A stretch of 50,753 nt of DNA from CAZEBW01 sp964510205 (GTDB lineage: Bacteria > Chloroflexota > Anaerolineae > VGOG01): positions 1 through 50,753 of the forward strand of contig CAZEBW010000019.1 in NCBI GenBank assembly GCA_964510205.1, read 5' to 3'. Position 1 is the stretch's first letter. Each line of letters starts with the position of its first letter. The position numbers were made by a program, and so were the translations under genes. The notes under the pieces were generated by a model that saw only the letters and a list, made by a program, of their open reading frames with translations, searched no databases and was not told where the DNA came from. Positions 1 through 7,492 of the stretch are shown piece after piece.

Positions 1-1
1 A

Positions 2-20
2 ATGCGATTTATCGCATTTT
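2..20 (+). terminator. Possible terminator hairpin at window edge
   Basis: A perfect 7-bp inverted repeat (ATGCGAT at 2-8, ATCGCAT at 11-17) is followed by a short T-run. It could end a plus-strand gene lying outside the window. The loop is only two bases, so the closing pairs would open, and the T-run is short; this is weak. Confidence 0.3.
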
Positions 21-93
21 ATGTCTCAGCCGGGCAATTCATTGCTCGGCAAGGCGAGCAACACTCTACGGGGGGACTACCGGGAGACAAAAG

Positions 94-122
94 TGGTCTA
101 ATTGGAGCAAATGTGCTATAAT
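94..122 (+). promoter_or_regulatory. Probable promoter of the DUF3048 lipoprotein gene
   Basis: TATAAT at 117-122 is a perfect -10 box. The -35 at the 17-nt position (94-99, TGGTCT) is poor. Transcription would begin near 129, giving a leader of about 37 nt before the ATG at 166. Confidence 0.45.
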
Positions 123-165
123 ATGGGCAGTCACTGGAAATCACTTGCCGGAGGTCAGAAAGATC

Positions 166-1467
166 ATGATAGATGCCAAAACAGTTTCGAGGATGAGTAC
201 CCTGTTGTGTCTTTGCGTCGTCGGAGGGCTGATTCTGCTGCCCGTCGTCAGTGGCTGCAGTTCCGCCCCAACCCCCACTCCCACACCTACCAAGACGCCC
301 GAGCCGCCAGCCACGTCTACACCCCTCCCCACCCCCACCCCTACCACGCCGCCCACAGCCACGCCCACCGTGCCGCCGCCGACTGATACTCCCCAACCGA
401 CCGCCACCTTCACTCCGATAAGCGTTCAGCTCGCTACCGCCACAAATACGCCAGGGCCCCAAGTGACGCCGATGCCTACCGCGACGACGCCCCAGCCGAC
501 GCCGACTCAGGAGCCGGAGCCGACGGCGCTGCCGGTCGATGTTTGCCCCCTCACGGGTGAAGGGGTGAGCGATGTGGCGGTCTTGGAGCGACGGCCCCTG
601 GCGGTGAAGATCTCCAATTTCCCGCCGATAGTGCGTCCCCAGGCGGGCCTGAGCTTCGCCGACGTGGTCTTCGAGCATTTGTCCGAGGCCGGGCTGACGC
701 GCCTGACCGCCGTCTTCCTGAGCCAGGGCGTGGAAAAGGTGGGCTCTATTCGCAGCGCGCGCCTCATTGATCTGGAAATACCGGCCATGTTCAAGTCCAT
801 GTTCGCCTACTCCGGGGCCAGCGGCGGGGTGAAGCAGAAGATCATGGAATCGGACTTTTTCGACAGGGTGATCTCACCTGACTTCGGCGATCCTGGCTTT
901 GCCCGCATCCCTAGCGAGGGCAAGGCCTACGAGCACACACTGTTCAGCGACACCGAGAGCCTGTGGGAGGTCGCCGCGGAGAGGGGCTTGAACCAGCGGC
1001 AGGACCTTTCGGGGTGGACGTTCTCCGAGCAGCCGCCGCAGGGCGGCAGACCGGCCACCAGCCTAGAGTTCCTGTACACACCCAAGTACGCCTCGGCTGA
1101 GTACCAATATGATTCAGGCCGCCAGGCTTACCTGCGTTCCATCTTCGGCGAGCCCCACCGAGACGAGCTGACCGGCGAGCAAATCGGGGCCAAGAACGTG
1201 GTGGCGATCTACGCCAATCACTTGGATACGGACATCGTCGAGGACAGCACTGGGCCTCGTATCTACTATTCCATTGAGATTCAGATTTGGGGGGAGGGCC
1301 GGGCCGTCTTCTTCCGCGATGGCCAGGCTTTCGAGGGCGGATGGGTCAGGCAGCAGCGTCACGATCTGATTCGCTTCGTTGACGATGTGGGGAACCCGAT
1401 CCCGCTGAAGCCGGGCAACACCTGGATTCAGGTGGTGCCCCTGGACTTCGAGATCGGGGTAGAGTGA
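166..1467 (+). CDS. DUF3048 (YerB-like) lipoprotein with Thr-Pro linker
   Basis: This is a 433-aa exported lipoprotein. The N-terminus has a basic start, a hydrophobic stretch and a lipobox ending V-S-G-C, so it should be lipidated and held on the outer face of the membrane. A Thr/Pro-rich linker of roughly 100 residues follows. After it comes the DUF3048 domain, recognised from the sequence starting VCPLTGEGV, then RRPLAVKISN, the segment around SIRSARLIDLEI, and the closing PGNTWIQVVPLD. The family is widespread in Gram-positives and Chloroflexota; its biochemical role is not established. The start was placed at ATG 166 because GGAGGT at 150-155 sits 10 nt upstream; an in-frame TTG at 145 lies before that ribosome site and is unlikely. 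No neighbour suggests a pathway. Confidence 0.9.
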   Translation: MIDAKTVSRMSTLLCLCVVGGLILLPVVSGCSSAPTPTPTPTKTPEPPATSTPLPTPTPTTPPTATPTVPPPTDTPQPTATFTPISVQLATATNTPGPQVTPMPTATTPQPTPTQEPEPTALPVDVCPLTGEGVSDVAVLERRPLAVKISNFPPIVRPQAGLSFADVVFEHLSEAGLTRLTAVFLSQGVEKVGSIRSARLIDLEIPAMFKSMFAYSGASGGVKQKIMESDFFDRVISPDFGDPGFARIPSEGKAYEHTLFSDTESLWEVAAERGLNQRQDLSGWTFSEQPPQGGRPATSLEFLYTPKYASAEYQYDSGRQAYLRSIFGEPHRDELTGEQIGAKNVVAIYANHLDTDIVEDSTGPRIYYSIEIQIWGEGRAVFFRDGQAFEGGWVRQQRHDLIRFVDDVGNPIPLKPGNTWIQVVPLDFEIGVE

Positions 1468-1598
1468 GGAGTCAAAGCTCGGCAAGGTCGTGGAGGAGGA
1501 CGCCGCTTCGCTTACTTACCGCGACCGCAGCCGTCTTTGGGCTCGGTCGGAGACCTTTGCCCAACAGAGAAGATGAATTACTGGACATTGGCGTTTTT

Positions 1599-1664
1599 GG
1601 CTCGTAGTGACGACTTCAGTCGTTGGTGGCAGTGCAAAAGCCACTGAAGTGGCAACTACGAACC
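1599..1664. repeat. Palindromic intergenic element with two hairpins
   Basis: The ends form an imperfect inverted repeat (GGCTCGTAGT at 1599-1608 against ACTACGAACC at 1655-1664, 9 of 10). Inside are two smaller hairpins, CGACTTCAGTCG at 1611-1622 and GCCACTGAAGTGGC at 1640-1653. The CGACTTCAGTCG core is nearly the same as that inside the element at 33269-33357, so both belong to one loose repeat class. It lies in the 310-nt gap between the DUF3048 gene and yjbQ, in which no gene is visible. Confidence 0.6.
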
Positions 1665-1728
1665 TACATCTTGGGGGCAATCGAGCGGACTTCCCAGGAT
1701 GTGGGAGGGTCAAAAATTCGCCAGACTC

Positions 1729-1760
1729 CAGTGAATTAGTGAAATTCGTGTAATTTGTGG
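1729..1760. repeat. Degenerate short-word repeat
   Basis: The stretch repeats degenerate words of the kind GTGAATTAGTGAAATTCGTG, AT-rich and unlike the surrounding sequence. It lies directly before the ribosome-binding site of yjbQ. It belongs with a series of similar word-like tracts at gene borders in this window (20711, 23071, 24341, 26984, 27500, 28805). Confidence 0.5.
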
Positions 1761-1777
1761 CAAAAGTGAGGAGCGAT

Positions 1778-2194
1778 ATGGTTATCACCAGGAAAATAGG
1801 ACTGAAGACCGAGGGAAACTGCCACATCATTGATATAACGAGACAGGTGGCCCAGGAGGTCGCTGATTCGAGCCTGAAGGATGGAACAGTGACGGTGTTC
1901 GTGACTGGCTCGACCGGCGGGGTCACCACGGTAGAGTACGAGTCGGGTTTGGTTTCCGATCTCCGAGACCTCTTCGACCGCCTTGCCCCCGTGGACATCC
2001 ACTACCAGCACAACCTACGCTGGGGCGACGGCAACGGACACGCCCACGTGCGGGCCTCGCTGCTGGGCCCCTCCCTGACCGTGCCCTTCGTGGATCAGAA
2101 GCTGACCCTCGGCACCTGGCAGCAGATCGTGTTCATTGATTTCGACAATCGCCCCCGTTCGCGGGAGCTGGTTTTGCAGTTGATGGGGGAGTGA
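1778..2194 (+). CDS. yjbQ: YjbQ/UPF0047 family protein
   Basis: The 138-aa product matches the YjbQ family (TIGR00149) along its full length: TGSTGGVTTVEYE near residue 43, the stretch YQHNLRWGDGNGHAHVRAS, GPSLTVPFVDQKL, and the C-terminal LGTWQQIVFIDFDNRPR. The conserved His and Asp/Glu residues are those thought to bind a metal and phosphate. Members have been reported to have weak thiamine-phosphate synthase activity, but the physiological role is unsettled. The protein is short, soluble and cytoplasmic. ATG 1778 was chosen because GAGGAG at 1768-1773 precedes it; an in-frame upstream start at 1757 lies before that site. Confidence 0.92.
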   Translation: MVITRKIGLKTEGNCHIIDITRQVAQEVADSSLKDGTVTVFVTGSTGGVTTVEYESGLVSDLRDLFDRLAPVDIHYQHNLRWGDGNGHAHVRASLLGPSLTVPFVDQKLTLGTWQQIVFIDFDNRPRSRELVLQLMGE

Positions 2195-2245
2195 GCTATG
2201 GTTCGTTGATCGGATTGAGCAGTATTTTCGCGAGGCTGGTGCGTT

Positions 2246-2638
2246 ATGAATGAGTATGTCACCCTGGCTCATTTAACTGACCAGGAACGGCAGGCACTGG
2301 CGGCGTTTGTGGATAGGATACAGCAACGGTTTAATGGCTTGATCCTATCAGCCATTCTCTTTGGCTCTCGCGCCAGGGGCGAGGCCAGTGCAGCCTCTGA
2401 TGCGGATGTGCTGGTAGTGGTAGACAAAGAAGACTACCAGGTGCGCAAAGAGGTTCGTTACCTGGCGGCCGAGGTTTGGTTGGAATACGGACTTTTCCTC
2501 TCCACTCGTGTCTGGAGCCAATCCCACTGGCGCAAGCTTGAGGAGATGCGAACCCTCCTTTTCCGCAACATTCGCAGAGATGGCATTGAACTGTTGGCGA
2601 ATAGCGAGGTGTCAGGTAGCCAGCCAATCGCAGGGTAG
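2246..2638 (+). CDS. MNT-type nucleotidyltransferase (MntA-like), no HEPN partner
   Basis: A 130-aa member of the minimal nucleotidyltransferase family (DNA polymerase beta fold). The signature is clear around residues 40-60: G-S-R-A-R-G-E followed by S-D-A-D-V-L-V-V-V, supplying the Gly-Ser and the two metal-binding Asp residues. In known MntA/HepT pairs this protein is the antitoxin, which AMPylates and inactivates the HEPN RNase. Here no HEPN gene is visible on either side: upstream is yjbQ, 51 nt away, and downstream is noncoding. It may be an orphan antitoxin or act on another substrate. The reading frame ends about 115 nt before a strong hairpin that probably terminates it. Confidence 0.85.
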   Translation: MNEYVTLAHLTDQERQALAAFVDRIQQRFNGLILSAILFGSRARGEASAASDADVLVVVDKEDYQVRKEVRYLAAEVWLEYGLFLSTRVWSQSHWRKLEEMRTLLFRNIRRDGIELLANSEVSGSQPIAG

Positions 2639-2753
2639 GGCGAAGGCGCGGATCAGCGACAAGCGCTCTTGAGACTATAACGGGAATGTAGACGTGGGTT
2701 TGCTTGTGGGGCGGACTCGCGTCTGCATTCCAGCGTATCGCTACGAGACGCGG

Positions 2754-2790
2754 ACGGGCGCAACCCTGTTGAGTTGCGCCCGTTCCGTTT
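2754..2790. terminator. Bidirectional terminator hairpin
   Basis: A perfect 11-bp stem (ACGGGCGCAAC at 2754-2764, GTTGCGCCCGT at 2773-2783) with an 8-nt loop lies between two convergent genes. A short T-rich tail follows on the plus strand. The roughly 195 nt between the two genes otherwise show nothing coding. Confidence 0.6.
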
Positions 2791-2834
2791 CCATGTGGAG
2801 GTGTAGGTTGCACAGTGGCTACGCCAGTCGTCCG

Positions 2835-3932
2835 CTATCTGACACAGCGGAAGCCGACGTCGTCGTTGGCCGCAGTTATGGAACTAGCACTCCGCTCGGT
2901 GGTACGCACCAGTGACAATCCTGCCAAATCCTTGCCGCTGAACCACCCGCCCCCTCGGATCACACGGAACCTCTCACCAAAGTATTGGGCCTCACCATCG
3001 CCGCCAGGATACCCTGGATACGGTTGGAACCAGTCGCTCGTCCACTCGGCTACGTTCCCCGCCATGTCCATCACGCCATAAGGGCTGGCGCCGGCGGGGT
3101 AACTGCCTACGGCGGTGGTCCCGCGATTGCCCGACTCCTTGGTATTCGCCTTAGCCGCATCCCACTGATTGCCCCAGGGATAGATGCGCGCGTCGGTGCC
3201 GCGAGCCGCCTTCTCCCACTCTGCCTCCGTGGGCAGTCTCTTGCCCAACCATTCGCAGTAAGCCTTAGCATCGTTCCAGGTTACCTTCACCACGGGGTGC
3301 TGAGGCTTGCCCTGAGCGTAATACCGCCAGGATGTGTCCCCGGCCTGCTTTGCCTCGGTGACGTAGCCCGTCTCCCAAACGAACCTCTCAAACGCCTGGT
3401 TGGTCACTTCGAATTTGTCAATCTCAAAGGCGTCCACGAAGACGGTGTGCGGCGGCCGCTCAATGTTATGGTCGCTGCCCATGGTGAACTCGCCAGCGGG
3501 GATGGCGATCATCTGTGCCTTCACCTTGGCGGGCGGCGCGCCCTGGGTGGGCGTGGCCGTGGGCAAGGGCGTGGAGGTTGGGGGAAGCGGAGTCAGCGTA
3601 GCCGTTGGCGTGGGCGGTACGGGTGTCGGAGTGGCCGTGGGCTTGGGAGTGGGCGTGGCGGTAGGGACGGGCGTAGGCGTCGGTGGCGGTGGGGTCGGAG
3701 TAGCCGTGGGCGCTGGGGTGGGAGTGGGCGGAACTGGGGTGTGCGTCCGCGTCGGCGTAGGCGGTTTCGGCGTGGAAGTGGGCGTAGGCGTGGGCGGCGC
3801 CTCGGTGGGGGTAGAGGTCGAGGTGGGTGGCATAGGGGTAGATGTCGGGGTCGGAGGGACCTCAGTGGCAGATTCGCAGCTAACGCCCAAGACCAGAAGT
3901 GCCAAAAGACAAACCAATAGCGCTCTTTTCAT
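2835..3932 (-). CDS. SUMF1/FGE-fold lipoprotein with Thr-Pro linker
   Basis: The 365-aa product begins with a signal sequence ending L-G-V-S-C (an imperfect lipobox), then a Thr-Pro linker of about 110 residues. A formylglycine-generating-enzyme (SUMF1) fold runs from about residue 138 to the end: IPAGEFTMGSD, PPHTVFVDAFEIDKFEVTN, HPVVKVTWNDAKAYCEWLG, RLPTEAEWEKAARG, MDMAGNVAEWTSDW and a terminal DVGFRCVR. In true FGE the segment after R-G-G-S-W carries the active-site cysteines; here it reads RGGGWFSGKDLAG with no cysteine, so sulfatase-activating activity is unlikely and a binding role outside the cell fits better. Start is supported by GAGGAGG just upstream. It lies downstream of gyrA on the same strand but has its own promoter. 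Confidence 0.88.
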   Translation of the reverse strand: MKRALLVCLLALLVLGVSCESATEVPPTPTSTPMPPTSTSTPTEAPPTPTPTSTPKPPTPTRTHTPVPPTPTPAPTATPTPPPPTPTPVPTATPTPKPTATPTPVPPTPTATLTPLPPTSTPLPTATPTQGAPPAKVKAQMIAIPAGEFTMGSDHNIERPPHTVFVDAFEIDKFEVTNQAFERFVWETGYVTEAKQAGDTSWRYYAQGKPQHPVVKVTWNDAKAYCEWLGKRLPTEAEWEKAARGTDARIYPWGNQWDAAKANTKESGNRGTTAVGSYPAGASPYGVMDMAGNVAEWTSDWFQPYPGYPGGDGEAQYFGERFRVIRGGGWFSGKDLAGLSLVRTTERSASSITAANDDVGFRCVR

Positions 3933-4091
3933 TTTGATGCCTCCTCAATGTGTTCTAGAGCCGTCGGCTAACACTTGGCGACGCCGCTTTTCATGACTAT
4001 CCTGAAAGAAGGCGAGCTGCTGGCCAGACCCTAAAGGTTTTCGATAGAAAGCTTGATTTCTTTGCCTGGAACAGGCGGGTAGTCTTTTCAT

Positions 4092-4120
4092 ATTTTACTA
4101 CAGAATCCCACAAACTGCAA
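4092..4120 (-). promoter_or_regulatory. Promoter of the SUMF1-fold lipoprotein gene
   Basis: On the minus strand TTGCAG (4115-4120) and TAAAAT (4092-4097) are separated by 17 nt. The promoter begins six bases after the gyrA stop, so the lipoprotein gene need not depend on gyrA transcription. The predicted leader is about 150 nt. Confidence 0.7.
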
Positions 4121-4125
4121 CAGCA

Positions 4126-6627
4126 TTAACCCTCCAGGCGGGCAATGGAAGCCACAATGTCGCCTTCTCTTAGCTTCATGATGATGGAGCCCTGGGTGTT
4201 TCGCCCGATCCGCGGGATATTCTCCACCTCTGTCCGCAGCGCCATTCCTTCGGCAGAAAAGAAGGTTACCTCGTCCCCTTCTTGGACCACCCGCGCTGCG
4301 ACAATGGGCCCCGTCTGATTCAAGTACCGCTGGCTAAGGGTGATGACGCCTTGACCGTAACGCGCTTGAGTGGGGTATTCACCCAAGGGCGTTCGCTTGC
4401 CGTAGCCACTAGCTGTGGCTAACAAGAGGTCGGACTGGGGTCTGACGATGTCCATGCTGGCGACTCGATCCCCCCTGGCCAGCCTAATGGACATCACGCC
4501 GGCGGCGGTTCGGCCCATGGGACGGACCTCCTCCTCGCTAAAGCGGATGGCCTGCCCCTGTTCGGTGACGATGATGACCTCTTGATCGCCGCGCGTGAGC
4601 TTGACCCAGCCCAACTCGTCGCCCTCGTCTAGCTTGATGGCGATCAGCCCGCTGGGGCGGATGCTGTTTCCACTTCGGATGGAACCAAATTCCGCCAAAG
4701 CGGTGCGCTTGATCCTGCCCTGCAGGGTGACCATGGTCAGATACGACTTGTCTGCCTCCGCCGAGGCCGGCTCGACTGAGCTGGCCGATGCCTCGGTCTG
4801 TTCGAGCGTGGGAACGGTCAGGACTGCTGTCACCAGCTCCCCGGGCTGCAAGGCCAGGAGGTTCACCAGGGGCATGCCCTTGCTGCGGCGACCGGCGTCG
4901 GGTATCTGAAAGACTCTTTCCTGGTAGACCTGCCCTTGGTTGGTGAAGAAAAGGACACTGTCCAGGGTGCTGGCGGCGAAGAGGTAGAGCACAGCGTCTT
5001 CCTCTTGGGTGGTCATGCCCGTGACGCCGCGGCCTCCCCTTTCCTGCCGCCGATAAACCCGCGTCGGCGTGCGCTTGATGTAGCTCCGCCGGGTGATAGA
5101 GATGAGGACATCTACATCGGGAACCAAGTCCTCCGCCTCGAAATCCTCGGTTGCTTCCGGCAAGATGTGGGTGCGGCGGCCGTCGCCATAGCGCTCCTTT
5201 AGCTCTATGAGGTCCTGTTTGATCAGATAGAGGATCTTGCGGGGATTGGCCAGCAGGTCCTCCAGGTAGGCGATGGTTTTTATGACCTCGGCGTATTCAT
5301 CTTCGATCTTCTGCCGCTCTAGCGCTGCCAGGCGACGGAGCTGCATGTCCAGTATGGCTCGGGCCTGGATCTCAGTCAGCTTGAATCTTTCGACGAGGTT
5401 ATTGAGGGCCTGCTCCGCCGACTCGGACTGGCGGATGGTGGCGATGACGGCGTCGAGATTGGCCAGGGCGATGCGCAGCCCTTCCAGTATGTGAGCTCGG
5501 TGATTGGCTTTGTTCAACTCATGGCGGGTGCGGCGGATGATGATCTCTCGTCGGTGCTCAACGTAGATCAGCAGCGCCCGCTTCAGTGAGAGGCGACGGG
5601 GCTCCCCGTCCACCAGGGCCAGCAGATTAACGCCAAAAGTGCTCTGCAAGGGCGTATGTTTCAGGAGCTGATTCAGCACCGTGCGAGGCTGAGCAGTGCG
5701 CTTCAGCTCGATGACAATGTTCATACCCTGGCGGCCCGACTCGTCCCGCAGATCCGAAATGCCGCTGATGCGATCGTCTCGCACCAGCTCAGCGATGCGC
5801 TCGATCAGCTTCGACTTGTTTACCTGATAGGGGAGTTCGGTGACCACGATGCGGTGGCGGCCGAAGCTCATCTCCTCGATGCGGGTCACGGCTCGCATCA
5901 CAACCCGCCCCTTCCCCGTGGCGTAGGCGTTCTTGATGCCATCCACACCCAAGATCAACGCCCCTGTGGGGAAGTCGGGGCCTTTGACGTACTCCATCAA
6001 GTCCTCGACGGCTACGTCGTCCAGCTCGTCGTAGTGATCTATGAGAACGCAGAGCGCGTCGCAAAGCTCGCCCAGGTTGTGGGGTGGGATGTTGGTGGCC
6101 ATGGCCACGGCGATGCCCGAGGTGCCGTTGAGCAGCAGATTGGGCAGCTTGGCGGGCAGGGCCACCGGCTCTTGGAGCGTGCCGTCGAAGTTCTCAGCGA
6201 AGTCTACGGTTTCCTTTTCGATGTCGGTAAGCATCTCCTCGGCGATAGCTGCTATGCGGGCCTCGGTGTAGCGCATCGCCGCTGGCGGATCGCCGTCCAC
6301 GCTGCCGAAGTTGCCCTGGCCATCCACCAGCATGTAGCGCAGGGAGAAGTCCTGAGCCATGCGGGCCATGGCGTCGTAGACCGCCGCGTCCCCGTGGGGG
6401 TGGTACTTGCCCAGCACCTCGCCCACGATGCGCGCGCTCTTTTTGTAGGATCTATCGTGACGAAGGCCCATGTCGTGCATGGCGTAGAGAATGCGCCGAT
6501 GCACCGGCTTCAGGCCGTCGCGAGCATCGGGCAAGGCTCGTGACACGATCACGCTCATGGCGTAATCGAGGTAAGATCCCTTCATCTCTTTTTCGATGTC
6601 AATTGGCTTCACAGTCCCTATTTCCAT
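4126..6627 (-). CDS. gyrA: DNA gyrase subunit A
   Basis: An 833-aa type IIA topoisomerase A subunit, which breaks and rejoins DNA in the gyrase A2B2 complex to introduce negative supercoils. The N-terminal breakage-reunion domain is complete, with catalytic Tyr120 in AAMRYTEARI. The C-terminal half has the beta-pinwheel domain including a GyrA box (QERGGRG), which marks it as GyrA rather than ParC. The quinolone-resistance region reads GKYHPHGDAAVYD, so Ala81 stands where E. coli has Ser83. A short acidic, Ala/Ser-rich insertion sits between pinwheel blades near residue 620. gyrB is not in the window. The start follows AGGAGGACC. The leader contains a MITE-like element (6661-6761). Confidence 0.98.
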   Translation of the reverse strand: MEIGTVKPIDIEKEMKGSYLDYAMSVIVSRALPDARDGLKPVHRRILYAMHDMGLRHDRSYKKSARIVGEVLGKYHPHGDAAVYDAMARMAQDFSLRYMLVDGQGNFGSVDGDPPAAMRYTEARIAAIAEEMLTDIEKETVDFAENFDGTLQEPVALPAKLPNLLLNGTSGIAVAMATNIPPHNLGELCDALCVLIDHYDELDDVAVEDLMEYVKGPDFPTGALILGVDGIKNAYATGKGRVVMRAVTRIEEMSFGRHRIVVTELPYQVNKSKLIERIAELVRDDRISGISDLRDESGRQGMNIVIELKRTAQPRTVLNQLLKHTPLQSTFGVNLLALVDGEPRRLSLKRALLIYVEHRREIIIRRTRHELNKANHRAHILEGLRIALANLDAVIATIRQSESAEQALNNLVERFKLTEIQARAILDMQLRRLAALERQKIEDEYAEVIKTIAYLEDLLANPRKILYLIKQDLIELKERYGDGRRTHILPEATEDFEAEDLVPDVDVLISITRRSYIKRTPTRVYRRQERGGRGVTGMTTQEEDAVLYLFAASTLDSVLFFTNQGQVYQERVFQIPDAGRRSKGMPLVNLLALQPGELVTAVLTVPTLEQTEASASSVEPASAEADKSYLTMVTLQGRIKRTALAEFGSIRSGNSIRPSGLIAIKLDEGDELGWVKLTRGDQEVIIVTEQGQAIRFSEEEVRPMGRTAAGVMSIRLARGDRVASMDIVRPQSDLLLATASGYGKRTPLGEYPTQARYGQGVITLSQRYLNQTGPIVAARVVQEGDEVTFFSAEGMALRTEVENIPRIGRNTQGSIIMKLREGDIVASIARLEG

Positions 6628-6660
6628 TGGTCCTCCTGATCTGATGTACGTCTATTATGC

Positions 6661-6761
6661 GGGTGTGTTTCATCCCGGTTGTAGGACGGATTGGTAATCC
6701 GTCAATTGGTCGGAATACCATTCCGACCAACAACACCAGCCAACTCGTTTGAAACACACCC
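6661..6761. mobile_element. MITE-like element in the gyrA leader
   Basis: A 101-bp sequence has perfect 12-bp terminal inverted repeats (GGGTGTGTTTCA at 6661-6672, TGAAACACACCC at 6750-6761). It contains two internal hairpins (GACGGATTGGTAATCCGTC and GGTCGGAATACCATTCCGACC, the latter 21 bases counted with its flanks, at about 6709-6729). It is flanked by an imperfect 9-bp direct repeat (6652-6660 and 6762-6770, 7 of 9). There is no coding capacity. The ends resemble those of the element at 33269-33357. Confidence 0.65.
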
Positions 6762-6763
6762 AT

Positions 6764-6792
6764 ATTATACCTCAAGATGGCATAAATCGCCA
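6764..6792 (-). promoter_or_regulatory. Probable gyrA promoter
   Basis: On the minus strand TGGCGA (6787-6792) and a perfect TATAAT (6764-6769) are 17 nt apart. The -10 box lies inside the 9-bp duplication flanking the MITE-like element, so a transcript would carry that element in its leader. A second, degenerate copy (CATAAT) lies on the gene-proximal side of the element. Confidence 0.6.
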
Positions 6793-6821
6793 GAACCATC
6801 GCCTGGCTTCACATCTCGTAG

Positions 6822-6921
6822 GGCAGGTTGGCGGCGGGGACGGTAGGATGACGTTGCTGAACCGGCCCCCTCTCTTGGCAGAACCGCTCCGATTGACGGA
6901 TCTTCCCGCCGCCAACCTGCC
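6822..6921. repeat. 100-bp element with 19-bp inverted ends
   Basis: Arms at 6822-6840 and 6903-6921 match in 18 of 19 positions; the core of the arm is GGCAGGTTGGCGGCGGG. The interior has no open reading frame. It lies between the divergent gyrA and DUF2089 promoters and is probably another nonautonomous palindromic element, unrelated in sequence to the neighbouring one at 6661-6761. Confidence 0.55.
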
Positions 6922-6972
6922 GCCACAACCTTAAAATTTTCAAGTTATATATTGATTTTTCTAAACTGACCC

Positions 6973-7001
6973 TTGACAAAATTAATATTCTTTGGTATAA
7001 T
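6973..7001 (+). promoter_or_regulatory. Consensus promoter of the DUF2089/DUF4097 operon
   Basis: TTGACA (6973-6978) and TATAAT (6996-7001) are both perfect consensus and separated by 17 nt, in an A+T-rich stretch. The leader is about 85 nt. So strong a promoter suggests high basal expression or control by a repressor or by the DUF2089 protein itself, which is the first gene. Confidence 0.85.
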
Positions 7002-7091
7002 TCAAGCAGTGAGTTAAGAATATGAATCAGTAACCCAATTTTCTTAATATCGAGAATAGGGTCTCTAATAACGAAATGGAGGAGGTAAGCC

Positions 7092-7466
7092 ATGTATCCA
7101 GTATCGGGTCGGTGTCCAGTTTGTGGGGAGGAGATGACGGTGACGCGCGTGCATTGTCGTCACTGCGATACGGCGGTGGAGGGGCGTTTCGCTCTGGGCA
7201 AGTTTCACCATCTCACATCCGAGCAGTTACAGTTCGCCGATCTCTTCATCCGCTGCGAGGGCAAGATCACACGCGTGGAGGAAGAAATGGGACTTTCTTA
7301 TCCCACCGTGCGAGGGCGATTGCACGACCTCATCCGCGCCCTGGGCTATGAGGTCGCCCCAGAGCCGGCCGGCATCCCGCCCGAGGAGCGGCAGAGCATC
7401 CTGGCGGAGCTGGCTGAGGGCAAAATCTCCACCGAAGAAGCGCTGGAGCTTTTGCGAGGTCAGTGA
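7092..7466 (+). CDS. DUF2089 zinc-ribbon protein with SHOCT-like tail
   Basis: The 124-aa product starts with a zinc ribbon (Cys8, Cys11, Cys22, Cys25), followed by a helical segment resembling a helix-turn-helix (QLQFADLFIRCEGKITRVEE, then MGLSYPTVRGRLHDLIRAL). This matches the DUF2089 family, thought to be transcriptional regulators. The last 25 residues, ERQSILAELAEGKISTEEAL and on, form a SHOCT-like motif that recurs at the N-terminus of the next gene and at the C-terminus of the third. GGAGGAGG lies just before the ATG. The gene is first in an operon driven by a consensus promoter, so it may regulate the set, perhaps in response to envelope state. Confidence 0.85.
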   Translation: MYPVSGRCPVCGEEMTVTRVHCRHCDTAVEGRFALGKFHHLTSEQLQFADLFIRCEGKITRVEEEMGLSYPTVRGRLHDLIRALGYEVAPEPAGIPPEERQSILAELAEGKISTEEALELLRGQ

Positions 7467-7492
7467 GCTTAAACACTTGAGGAGGTGTAGAC

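Noticed and set aside
268..540. Long minus-strand open frames opposite the Thr-Pro linker of the DUF3048 lipoprotein.
   Set aside because: Repetitive ACC/CCC codons leave the opposite strand free of stops (Gly/Val-rich translations). The same applies opposite the linkers at 3540-3870, 19640-19830 and 21660-22380.
2197..2245. A short peptide-like frame before the MNT gene (FVDRIEQYFREAGAL) that might be the end of a lost HEPN partner.
   Set aside because: It has no start codon and is too short to compare with HEPN proteins.
3100..3920. A 311-aa plus-strand frame opposite the SUMF1-fold gene.
   Set aside because: Its sequence is the Arg/Gly-rich mirror of the Thr-Pro linker and it has no ribosome site.
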